The translations under genes were made by a program, and so were the position numbers. This document shows positions 21,801 through 32,832 of a DNA stretch of 64,000 nt, in pieces; the stretch's first letter is position 1; each line of letters opens with the position of its first letter. The stretch is from Neospora caninum Liverpool (lineage: Eukaryota; Apicomplexa; Conoidasida; Eucoccidiorida; Sarcocystidae): contig NC_018388.1 of assembly GCF_000208865.1 (NCBI RefSeq), positions 496,001 to 560,000 of the forward strand, in the 5' to 3' direction. The notes beneath the pieces are model-generated. The model was not told where the DNA came from. It saw only the letters and a program-made list of their open reading frames with translations, and made no database searches.

Positions 21801-24761
21801 GCTTGGCCCCAAAGATGGACGCTTCACAGCTTCCGTCTTCGCTTTTTCCGCTGAGAGTTCCTTCTGCAAGTCAGCCACGAGCTGCGCGAGTTCCCGGTTC
21901 TTCGCCTCGGTCTCTTGGAGCTTCGCCTCGAGGTCTCGGACCTTGCCCGCTTCAGCAGTCAAAAGCTCCTTCTTCGCTTCCAGCTCCATCTCGAGGCCTT
22001 CGCTTCGCGCCGCCTTCGCCTGCAGCGCCTGGACCTCCGCCTGGAGCCGCGCGCGAGCCCCTTCTTCTTCCGCGAGTTTCCTCCGCAGGGTCTGTGTCTC
22101 CGTCCCCTGAGCGTCGCCTCGGGCCCGTGTGGCGAGCTCTTTTTCGCGCAACGTGAGAGTCGCCCGCTCACGAGCGAGCGACTCCTCGGCGGCGGCGACC
22201 TGCGTCTGCAGTTGGGCGACGAGGCCCTCGGCGCGCTGCAAGTCCTTTTGGGCCTTTTCTTCGGCAGTCTTCACGGTCGCCTGCAGGGTTCGGATGGTGG
22301 CTTCCAGCTGCGTCCTCTCGGTGTCGGCCATCCGCTTCACCGCAACGCTCGCCTCCGCACGCCCCTCCAAAAGACTCTTCAGCTGGCGGATCTCCTCCCG
22401 CTGGGCGTCCCTCTCCATCAGAGCGGAGTTCAGCGCGGCTTCCTTGTCGATGAGGAGACTCCGCAGCCCCGTGAGCTGCTCGTCCGCCCCGCGCATGTTG
22501 GCAGATCGGGCTGAATCCATTCTTCTTTCTCTCGGAGTCGCACAGACACTCCGACTCGCCCGACCCGGCGTGGAGGCTTCCCCTGAAAACACAGACCGCC
22601 CCCGGAGTCGACCGCTCAGCGCGGCGCGGTCCGCCTTCCCGCCCGGGACCCCCGTGTCTTCCCAAGCCGCAGCTGCGGAAGGCAGCAAGTCTGCAAACGA
22701 GAAGCAGCCGGCATGCAGTTCGGCGACCGTGGCCGGCACGTCGGCGACGGCTCCGCGGTGCGCGTCTCGCCAGTCCACGGCGACGCACGCGGCGGCGGAG
22801 AGCCGCATGTGGGCCAGAAGCTGGCGTTGTTCGTCCTCGCCGAGCTGCATAGCAACCCGCTGGAGCAGCGCGTCCAGCACGCACCTTTGTCGGAAGAAGG
22901 AGAGCGTCTGTTTCCGCTCCTCAGCCACGCGGTGTCGCAAACTCTTGTTCTCCTGCTCGAGCTTCGCCACTGCTTCCCGACATCGCGCCATCTCCTTGGT
23001 CTGGAGCACGCGGTCGCCTTTCGTCACGAACTGCTCGAGGAAAGTGTTCTCCGCGTATAGGTCGCGACGCACAGCCACGGCTGCTCGGAACTCGGCGTTT
23101 CTTCGGGCTTCCTCCAGCGCCCTCGACGCCTCTCGGCTCCGCCGCGTCTGCCGACTGAGGCGAGCCCCCTGGAGACCCGAGGACTTCTCCAGGACCGTGT
23201 GGACGCTGCGCTTCAGGTAGTGCACCTCTTCCCAGAAATTCGGCGGATGCAGCTCTTCGCCGAAACCAGGCTGCGTGCGGCCGGGCGCGCCCTCCAGGAT
23301 GAGGCGACTCCCGTTCCTCTCTTTGGAAGCTGCGCGGACCTCTCGGAAGAGCCAGGCAGAACGGCCCCTCTCCCCAGCGGCGAACGGGGCCTCCTCTGAA
23401 GACCCGGCAGCTGTCGGCACGAGCGCCGGCGAAGCAAGGGGAAAGCGGCTGTCCACCGGAGCTGTGTGGAGAGGAGGTGCCGCAGCGAGAGGAAACGAGG
23501 GCAATCGGCTCGGCGAAGCTTCGCGGCGACACGGAGAAAAACGAGCGGCCGCCGCGAGGCGGGTGCCCTGCTCGAACAAATACGAACACCCGTCATCGCG
23601 TTCCGCTCGAGAGCTTCTCTCGCGGTCGCGGCGACGCAGCTCGGCTGCGTCGACAGTCCGCGTTCTTTGTCTAGACAGGTCCGTGCATGCACTGCGCCCT
23701 CCCGTTTCTCTCCCGCGGTGGCCACGTCGCTCGCCGCCGGCCGACTGCGCTCGCGGGAGGCGGTCGCTGGATGCTGAAAGCCCTGAGGAGCCCCCGCGCG
23801 AGGGAGACAGCGCCTGAGGTCTGAGGTCCTCATCGTTTCTCGACGAAACGCGCAAGCGACTTGTTCCGAGCGACGGCGTCGCCGCCGACGCGTCCTCGCA
23901 TCGGCCTTCAGCCCTGCTTCCTCGCTCTTCTGCTGGGTCCGCCGACGTCGTTGTCGGGAGGCGCAGGCGAGAGGGGTGGCGAGCGGAAGCGAACGCCGAG
24001 GACGCCGGGGCGTTTGCTTCGCTTCGCACAGCTGTCGACACTGAACGGTGAGAGGGGCAAGGAGCTGCAGTGATGGGGGCCGGAGAGAAGATCGGGGTGA
24101 CACGGGTCGGCGACAGGGGAGACAGCGACGCCGCGAAAGAGAAATAGGACGCAACAGACAGAACAGATCGAGAAGAAGGCGACTGCGGCGGAGAGTACGA
24201 AAATGGAGGCTGCGAAGGAGGTGCTATCCGCTTCCCGAGGAACTCGACTCCGTCCTCAGGCACGCGCCTCTTCTCACTCAAGCCAGCCAGCTGGTGTCGA
24301 GCCTCTCTGCCTTGATCTCCTTCCGGAGCTCTGCTCTTGTTTAGAAAAGAAGCAGTCACGGTTCCTGCACAGCTCGGCACAGAAGCGGTCGCCTGGACTG
24401 CGAGGTCGCTTTCTTCCCTTCCAGCGGGGAAATGAAGAGGCCTGGGGGCTGTCGCAGGCTGCGGAGCCGGCGAGATGCACACAGCTGCCGCGGAGTTTTT
24501 CTTGCTCACTCGGAAACGGCTGTCTGAGTTTGCAGGAGACGAGGGAAGACTCGAAGATCCGTCAGAAACGAGAGGTGACAAGGAAGCACAAAGCACGTTC
24601 TCGCCCCTTGCACCTGGAAAACGAGACGGCGAAGCAGCGGAGACAGACAGGGGAGAGGGAGACGAAGGGGGAGCGGGCGAAGAAAGGGGAGAGACAGAAG
24701 AGAGCCGCCTGCAGGAATTGGGCGCAGGCCCCGGAGAGGCCTGCGCATTCGACGGCATCAT
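15896..24761 (-). CDS. giant modular coiled-coil protein, 3' end lost in the gap
   Basis: About 2,955 residues in one uninterrupted exon. The start is taken at the first of two ATGs (24761, MMPSNAQ); the open frame runs further up to 25118, but that part is Phe/Cys/Leu-rich and looks like 5' UTR. Residues 1-450 are Ser/Pro/Arg-rich and disordered. About 480-780 is a mixed helical, possibly globular region (NFWEEVHYLKRSVHTVLEK, RRDLYAENTFLEQFV, and CVAVDWRDAHRGAVAD). From about 750 onward come coiled-coil segments of roughly 25-45 residues (for example ELTRENETLRQRIAELE, ISELEREVKQLKEEKEALL) alternating with Pro/Ala/Gly/Lys linkers (PPKKSGSL, PPKAKLGPAPLPPK). Residues about 2150-2715 form a two-level internal repeat. 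No membrane segment, motor or kinase domain is visible. A structural role (cytoskeleton, conoid or centrosome) is only a guess; I do not recognise a named orthologue. No stop codon is seen before the gap. Confidence 0.85.
16627..18300 (-). repeat. 714-bp direct repeat within the coiled-coil gene
   Basis: The same landmark (tttgcttctcctgcttct) recurs at 16627, 17341 and 18055, exactly 714 bp apart (238 codons). This gives two full units and a partial third. Each unit has a linker (GGKHPPPKKKPGLP, KESVKEKEAGEAKD) followed by charged coiled-coil repeats. Copies differ by only a few bases, which indicates recent duplication or ongoing homogenisation. Confidence 0.95.
16850..18010 (-). repeat. 132-bp (44-residue) coiled-coil repeat nested in the 714-bp unit
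   Basis: The marker agctctaccacttccttcg lies at 16921, 17053 and 17185, and again at 17635, 17767 and 17899: 132-bp steps within each 714-bp unit. The encoded unit includes KEEIERLTKEKEELTKEVVE and LKRATEEKEETKGEEEKAEE. Six full copies plus degenerate ones (REEIEHLKKENEELQKK) are visible. 44 residues is four heptads plus 16 (two hendecads fit 22), so the heptad register would shift between copies. Confidence 0.95.
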
Positions 24762-27700
24762 TTTGCTCCTCTTCGCTGGCCTGCGGTTCTTCACCAGGTT
24801 TACGATACACAGGAAAAAATTTACAGGGGCGCACGACGATGCGCCGACGAAAGAAAAGGGAAGGCAGACTGGGGTAACGAACAAAGTAGAGAAAGAGAAG
24901 CGAAGGCCTGAGGTACGGCGACAACGAGACGGAAAGACAGAGGACTGACTGAAGACGGAGGGAGGGTGGTTTGTACCGTCTTCTGGACATAGAGGCAGGA
25001 GGAAAGGGGAAGACGAGAGAACTGGAGGCCTTACGTCCGCCAGAGGTACGAAGATATCAGAGACGAAGGGAAGAGAAGAAAAACAACAGGCAGGACAGCA
25101 GACGATGGTGGTTTCCACGTGTAGTAAGCGTCACTGACAAAAGCAACCGACGGCAGGTATTCGGGCATTACCTTGCCGAAATAAGGCCCCCAAATAAGAC
25201 AGGAACCCAAACGCCGACAATGACTACCCGAAGGAAAACGAAATGCGCGGGGAAGACAGGATGCTGCAAAGAGAGAGGGGAAGGGGACAACGTCGAGGGG
25301 GAGACGACGTGTATGTGCCTCGGCGGACAAGGCCAGCAGCAACTGTCGATATGATTAAAGAGTTTGTCCTGTTTTACGAGGAGGTGCGAAGCAAACAAAT
25401 CGCCAGAAACCCAGGCACTTTCTTACTGAATGCTACCGCATACGCATAAAGTGCAGAAAACGAACGCCGTAGACGGTCGCGTGAACGGTCCTGCCGCAAG
25501 GAAAGGTAAGTTGACAAGCGCGACAGCCCGCGTTGAGGCTCGTCGGGAAGCGAAATGCAGCACACAAGTGAATGCCTCCGCTCTGGAAAAAGACAGGGAG
25601 AGAAGGGGATACGAAGGCATCGATTTACGCTGTCCCCCGAAGCCGGAAAACGAGTGGATCCGGGAAGAAGTCAGTCGACAGGTTCGATCGCTGGCAAAGA
25701 ACCCGCGCGTGCGTCTTGGCTGGGAGGGTCCTCGACAATCGTTTTTCGTGAAATCCGGAGCAAGGCACCAAAGAGGAACACAGCGGGTTCCTGCTCAAGT
25801 CTCCTTGATTTCCCGACGCCACGAGAGGTTTGCCCCCGTCAATCGATAAAAAAAGTTGGCCGAGTCGCGGGGGACTTCGCGCAGCTTGACACGCGAGAGG
25901 CGTGCCGCATCGAGCCTCACACAGCAGGATCGCTCGAAGGACCGCGCGCGTTGAGAGCACGCGGCAAACCAGGAGAGAGAGTGGCTGGGAAACAAGCGAA
26001 ATCGAGAGAGAGACACTAGGTGCATTCCGAGAGAAAAGCCTGCGCTTTTCTTGCAAAAGGACTCGAAGCCTTGTGAACGTCCTCCTTTCCCCGATGGCAC
26101 ACCCATCTCGGTCTCTCGCAGTGTACATACAGATCACGCAAGTGCGAGAGAAGTGGAAAGTCGCGCGCGGGTCCTCCCCCCTGTTTCCGGTTCCGTGCCC
26201 GAGTGACAGGGTCTCGCTGTTCCCGAGGGAAACAAACGTCGAGGTGGGCTGCATAGGATCTACCTGCCGTGCGTTTTGTCAAGGACTGAAGGACACACGA
26301 GGCAGAATCCACCGGTGTTTTCTGACAAAGGGGCGAGTCCGAGGCAGAGAAAGAACGGCACCTTCGCAACTGCGGCCTAGTGTGTTTTTTCCGTTTCGTA
26401 GTAACTCGGGAAACCGCGCAAGGCATCCGCAGGCTTCCCCGTTGCGCTGTCTGTTTCAGCGCAAACGCCGGAGCTTTCTTTTGGGAGATCTACTTCCACT
26501 TAAACGCTGGAGAGCCGTCCGTTTTGTAGGCCCCTATCTGTGGCTATTCCGCAGAACACCCAAGTAGTAAGATATTCGCCGCAGTGTCTCGGTGTGTACA
26601 TTAGGATAACATTCACGAGTGTATATTTCTAAGTCTAATCGTCAGCGCAAAGCACTGGTAGCGCCCGTGTGCGAAGACAAACTGTCGGGCGGATACACAC
26701 TCCGGCAACACCGTCCGCTTTTCTGCGACCGGCGCTGTACAGTTGACGCGGGAATGACCGAAAAGGTATACGCTGGGAAGACACAGCGTTTCCGAGTACC
26801 ACTCCTCAGATTCTTGGGGTTTGTAGTGAGCCTACATGTCCAGCTATTTGCATGGCGTGGCTATGTTTTGGGGCTGTGCTCCGTGACGCCCGCTACGAAG
26901 TGCAAGCAACACAAGCTGGCCCTAGGTTTGGAAGAGATCCCTCATGTTCAGCCGAATCACCATCTCCAGCGGGCAGCTCCGGCACTGTTTAGCGACTCCA
27001 ACACTTCTACCCTGCACAAACCTTGACATATATACATCGTGTATGTATGCGTATTCCTACATTCAGAAATGTGCCTAGGTCCAAGTATAGTATATTTTGG
27101 CGGTCTTCGCTCGGTATGTCTTGCTTCTGCCTATCTGCGCATGGATATTTGAGTAGGTACAACGGATTCTCGTTTCGGTGTCTGCAGATGTGCGTGTGTT
27201 CTCTTCGGGGCGCTGTGCTGCTTGCGGGTCCTGGGAGAGGGCTCTGAAGTTGTGATCATCTATCTTTTGCACACGTACAGCATAGCTTTGTTCACGTTGA
27301 AGTCCAGGGTTGAGGATCGCGCATTTATATAACTAGGTCGCGGGCTTGTGTGTCGACACACAAAACGTTGGAGGTGTTTCATAACAGAAATCAATGCCCC
27401 TCTGACCAGGCTGGTGAGCTCTTCAGACGACCAATCGAAGCCCCAGACTTGCCGGCTTGCAGAATGAATCGCATGCATGTCGGAAAGCCCCAAAAAAGTG
27501 AAAAAGGCCTGGAGCGAGAGGGGCCCCGCCACGGCGGGCGGTCCCCTTGAGTGGCGCTAAGGATGTCGCCAGATGGGTGCCTTTTCGTGCTTTTGATCTT
27601 GAAAGTGCAGCGGAAACACGAGGGAAGACGGCAGGTGCGAGTATGGGAAACGATCAAGCACCAGCCAGCGGACAGGACCGGGAACAGAACCAGAACGGAT

Positions 27701-28221
27701 ACATGCAGATAGAGCAGATGAGCGAACTAGAGAAGGGGGAAGCAAACGAGACCACAACACTCGTCAACGGCGAGGCAGAAAGTCACGCGATGCCTTCTTC
27801 TCTTAGCCGTTGGTGAAACAGAAGCTTATCCCGCCTGGACGTTCTTTCGGGAGCCCCTGCTGTGTGAAGCCTTTTCCGTTTAAAAGCGGGGTTAGCTCAA
27901 AGAGTCGCGATATATCGAGGCGAAGGGAGACAAGGATAATGGGCTGGTCACCTCAGTTTTGCCTTCCGGAAGCCCCCGGGACCGATATAGTGCAGCGAAC
28001 TTGAAGGCGTTTCGTCTGTTCTTTCGATTTCCAGCTCGCTTCCTCACTCTTGTGCTTCTCTTCGCAGTTGCACGCCTGTTTGGCCGCGCTCTTCTCTCCT
28101 TCACGGCCGTGTCTTGTCTAGCCCCTGTGCCGACTTTCAGCGAACAGTTGGGCCTCTTTCCCCCGATTTCCATGTCTCTCAGGTGGGGCTCCTCCGTGTC
28201 TTTGTCATTTCCCTTTTAACT
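24762..28221. other. divergent intergenic region between the coiled-coil and Dpy-30 genes
   Basis: Both neighbouring genes start from this region, so it should hold two promoters. The first few hundred bases (to about 25120) are probably 5' UTR of the coiled-coil gene. Open frames at 25430-25849 (+) and 25625-26254 (-) are mutually overlapping and have no recognisable domain. From about 26600 to 27800 nothing stands out. About 28000-28210 is pyrimidine-rich leader before the Dpy-30 gene. Confidence 0.45.
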
Positions 28222-30003
28222 ATGGCAAGCCCTGTGGCCCCTTCCCCCGATTCCGCGACTTCCGCTCCTCTCAACGCGTCTCTCGCTCCTTCATCATCTG
28301 TTTCTTCGTCGTCTCTGCGAGTCCAGTCTCCGGCTTTCCCTGTCCCGCCTGTGTCACCTTCCTCCTCGCCTCTCGCACACCCTCACCCTTCGGGTGTTCT
28401 TCCTCCTTCCCCAACCTCAGAGCCAACGGCAAGCGCTCTCTCCGCAGGAGAGCAAGGGAAGAAATCCCCAGAGTTGCTGAGTGACGAAGCAGCCGAAGCG
28501 TTGAGAGAAGCGATTTGTGCCGCGGTCCAGTTGAGGCCGGCAGACCCCGTTAAGTTTGTGGCAGGTAAGTAGAACAGCGGGGACGGGGAACTCGCCATCG
28601 GTGGAGTGGCCACGTGATGACCATCGCCGCTCGGGAACACACCATAGGGAGGGCAGAAGAAAACACCGAAATTCAGCAGAGAGAAGAACCCACACAGCTA
28701 GGAACGACGAGAGAGGGGAGTCTGTGAATCACACTGCCGCGCTGCGCGAGAACCCGCAAGAGAGCCGCGCGCGTCCCCACCGTCTTTATTTTTGCAAAAA
28801 CGACAGGGGGTGGGACACCTCGATCACAACGGACAGCAGAGGCAGACGAGACGCGACTCCAATACACAGGCAGGTGAAAGAAGCATTGCGGCGGACCCAA
28901 AGCACAAGAGCGAGCGACGCTCAGAATCTCCTCAGTCTCCGTTTCTGTTCCTTGCTCATTTTCTCCCTCCTCTCTACTTCTCTGCGTGGTTTGATTTCCC
29001 GCCAGAGGCGCTCCTCAACAAGAGCGGCTTTTCTCGCGAGTGAGAAGAACGCGTGTGGGGAAAGGAATCCCCTCGAGCAGTTTGAAGAAGCCCAACCGGG
29101 GCAGGACGGCTCCACAAACGGGGGGATATTCGCGTGTGATAAGTTTCTGCATGTCCTTCCGTCTCCTTTCTCATGGACATAATACATACGCCTTCGTGTC
29201 TACATCTCAGTCCAGAAAAGGACGATACGCTATACATGCCTTGAGGAAGATACGTCTTTTGGAGTACTGACGCATGACCAATTCTGCGCTTGCATATATA
29301 TACACAGAGGTATTACCTGTATGCATGCATGTATATCGCTCTACATTTAGGTGTAAGACCTGGACCGTCACACGGACCGGAACCAAAATGCTACACGTGT
29401 TCAATCGCCACACTCAGCCGCACACCTGCCTCAGGATAGATATCGTTGATCACGGAAACCGAGACGTATATCTTTACTTCGGTGAAGGTCGCCGTGTGTA
29501 GAAAGGCGGGCCATGCGCACCGACCTCTCGGGGCCCTCATGTCGATGGAGCATGTACACATTCTCTCCGTGCTGCACTGAGGATCCGAGGACGGGAAACG
29601 GCGTATTTAACCTCTGGAGAAAAACCATCACATTAGCGTTCCATGTCAGATGCTGTTTTTTGTCTTCGTCTCTCAGGGGCGATACTATACTTCTCTATCG
29701 ACTTGGCTCTGCCGTCCGTTGCTACTCGCTCGCGTGTCTCCTCGGCTCGTCATTCGCTCTTGTTTTTCTCGTTGTGCCCACTTCTTGAGCCTCTTCGTTT
29801 CTCAGGTTTTTCACGTTTCCCGCCGTGTTCTCTCCTGTGCCTTTCTGCATTCGTTCCTTTATCTTGCATTCTAAGGCGTCTGGCGTGGTTCTCCCTGCTG
29901 GTTTAGAGAGTTTGCGAAGTACGTGGACATGACACGGCGAGGCGGCCGTGGCGGAAAAAACAAGAACGAAGACGAACCGAGGGACGCGACGCGTGCACGA
30001 TAG
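28222..30003 (+). CDS. small protein with a Dpy-30/RII-alpha-like motif (two exons)
   Basis: The ATG at 28222 opens exon 1 (to about 28564, GCA G before gtaagt). Exon 2 is taken as 29909-30003, phase 1, ending in TAG, for about 145 residues. Residues 1-85 are Ser/Pro-rich and disordered. The stretch EAAEALREAICAAVQLRPAD followed by PVKFVA matches the Dpy-30 helix pair (consensus with xRPxDPxxFLAxYL); exon 2 would continue it as GEFAKYVDM, then a basic Gly/Arg tail (TRRGGRGGKNKN). Dpy-30 motifs form dimers that bind amphipathic helices in SET1/MLL methyltransferase complexes, in axonemal proteins and in AKAP-like scaffolds. Which applies here cannot be decided. The second exon is less certain: its acceptor (tttagag) is unusual and other exons could lie in the 1.3-kb intron. 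Confidence 0.5.
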
Positions 30004-32832
30004 CAGCCTCTCGTTTGTCATCTTCATCCGACAACAGATGGCGCCGGCGATGCCAACACGCCTCGCATGCCACGCCGGGAAAAAGCAAGCGAGATCGGGT
30101 AGCAGACGAAAGCGATAGGAAAAGGAACGGAGACATCGGGACGAGGAACCGCTCTTGAACTGAAAGCCTTGTTGTTTTCCCTAACCATAATGCAACGGTA
30201 GGAAGAGCGGCATGGTCTTTTCCTCGTTCTTGTAAAAGCAGTGAACACACCGTTGCTAGCACGAAACTGCCTTTCTCACGTCGCAGACACCGCCCGTCCC
30301 CACTTGCAGATGCGACACACACAGGCACCGCCTCACAGAGGGTAGACGGGATTCCGTTGGTGGCCAAAGCCATCCTTCAGTCTCACGAAAAATGAGGGTC
30401 ACTCGAGCAAGCACGTAGGCGAGAGTCCGAAAGGAAATCAGCAGCACGCGGGGGTTTGGCGAATGTCTCTTTCTCGACGTGAGGCTGTGGCATGCGGGAA
30501 AGATTGTTCATGGCAGAACACCGGAGCCGAAACGGCGCACTAGAGCACTAGAGATCTGTCGGAGACGGAAGTTCTGTGGTCGGACACCTGGCACCCTTCC
30601 ATTCACTTGTTGAGTGTGGACGATTCCCTGCCACGGGAGACAAGCACAAGAGAACTTTTGGACTCGGTACACAAAGACTCTATCAGACAAAATGATTTAT
30701 ATGCTTTTTCTGCGGAGCATAGACACTACGGGTGTTGGACGACAGATTTAGATATCGAGTGACTTTTACGGGAACAAGCTCCATTTTGCTTTTCATGATC
30801 CTGTTAATTGCATTGAGTACAGCGGTGTCCAGCGTATATTGGAACAGTCACAACTTGCAAAAAACTCTCAGTCTCAAAGTGGTCACTTTCATCATGGTGG
30901 CAACGGAACCAGTCCAGGTTCCGTTCCGATTTTCTTGACTCTGCGCGCCACCGCTTCTTCTTCGAGGAGCCGCCTCGGTCCCTCCCGAACTTCACGGAAC
31001 ACAGCCTCTCAGAATGAGAACACGTCCGTGCTTTTCTTGTCGGCTTCAAGTTTCTTTTTCCCTCTTCGGCTTCACTTGAGGCTGCGCCTGGTCATTCGTC
31101 TCGCCGCTCTCAGCACCCCACACTGCTTCATTACACGCGGTCTCCCCAGGCCACTGGCGCTGCTCTATGGTGCAGACTCCTTCTCTGTCTTGCTGCCATG
31201 TTCCCTCGAGAGAGCGCCGCGCTTTCTCGACAAATATGCATATATATGCATATAGATACATCGATTATATCCGTTCATATGCATATGTATACATATAAAA
31301 CACGTATACACATAAAACACGTAATTTTGTATACGTGCAAATGCGACCGGATCTTGTTGGCTCGGTGAACTAATCACGTTTCAAAAATACAATCGGTGAA
31401 GGCTCTTGCTCTACGCATATACCTTCTTTTGAGGTGCGAGCTGCAGTGGGTAACGCCGATGGAAAGGCGTTCGGAGAGATCCAAAGGCTTTCTGGCAGCA
31501 CACGCCTCAGCATATACAGATTGACGTTTCTTTTCGCTCGAGATGTATACCTGCGTGCGTTCTGTGCGTTTTCGTCCTGCAATAGCCATCCCTCCGTTTC
31601 TCTCGGGAGGTTGGGTGAACCGGGCGCTGTTGAGAGGGCCCCAGCGGAACTTTCAGCCCCTCCATGGTTGTCTGAAAAAGACAGATTATCCAACGTTTCG
31701 CTTCTCCCTTCCGTCCACACGACTGGCGAGTGTTTTGCCACATCATAAATGAGTGTTCCGACGCTTCCCGCAGGGAGATGCAGCAGAGACAGCCTAGAAG
31801 GTATGATCGCGAGAGCAAACTCTTTCGCTTCGAAAAAACTGGACGAGACAAACCACGTCTCGGATGCAAGCACAGACATCAAGACGCTGGACGAAATCGG
31901 TGGCACAAAAGAATATGCATTTACACATACATTACGTATGCCTCTGCAGATACCGGTTTGTGGACTTAAAAAGCACCTGTACAGAGTGCGATCCATATAT
32001 ACATATATATAAGTATATCTACATATATATAGCATCTGGATTGTGCGACGCAGGCGCACTTGCATGTATATATATATATATATATATATATACGCACATC
32101 TTCAGAATGAGCCTGAGAGGGCCGCGCACTGACAGCCGGAAGGAGAGAGGAGCATTGACGCAAGGCTGGCGAAATCGCATGGGCGCGAAGTAAGGCTCGC
32201 CCGCCTTCTGAACGTTTTCTCCTCTTTTTTCCCATGCTTTCCCTGCTTCTTTCGTGTTTTAGCCATTCGTTAACCTTCAAATAAAGAACCAGTACTGTGT
32301 GTTGTAGGGCGAAGTGAAGAACGAAGGGGGGACGGGGCCCCACACCTTCCCCTGTCTCCTTTTGATGACATCGATGAGCTCGTTGGGCGGTCCCGCGCGA
32401 TCTGCGCCGCCGCTTTGGGCTCCACCGCGGAAGTGAAAAGGAGACCCCTCGCTTCGGCCGTCCGCATAATGAGAAGAAGTCGAGCATGCACGCCCTGACG
32501 CAAATGAAATCGAAAATGTCGGCGACATCCACACAGATTCATCCCACCACAACTACATCCTTGAAACAACTAGGATGGACTGCATGTGTCTGCATAAATC
32601 TGTATAGAAAAACACCGAAATAAATATTCGTGTTTGCACGCAATCTAGGCCACAAATCTCTATCTGTCGACACACTATACCGGAATGCCTCGAGTTATCT
32701 CTGCCTGTATCCATCTACCAATGTCTCCCTCTACGCAGAGATGATTATTTATATACAGTTATCTATGTGGTTAAAGTTGTAGGTATACACACACATATAT
32801 AGCCCTTTGCGTATATAAAAAACAGGCGCGCC
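30004..32832. other. convergent intergenic region
   Basis: Between the 3' ends of the Dpy-30-like and zinc-finger genes. It contains AT-rich microsatellites near 31250-31330, 31995-32030 and 32066-32091. A 231-codon open frame on the minus strand (31370-32065) is the longest here; part of it (FEAKEFALAIIPSRLSLLHL) looks protein-like, but it starts in the microsatellite and matches nothing I recognise, so it is left uncalled. Confidence 0.4.

Noticed and set aside
31370..32065. 231-codon minus-strand frame
   Set aside because: Begins in an AT microsatellite and shows no recognisable motif. Possibly an exon, but unsupported without transcript data.
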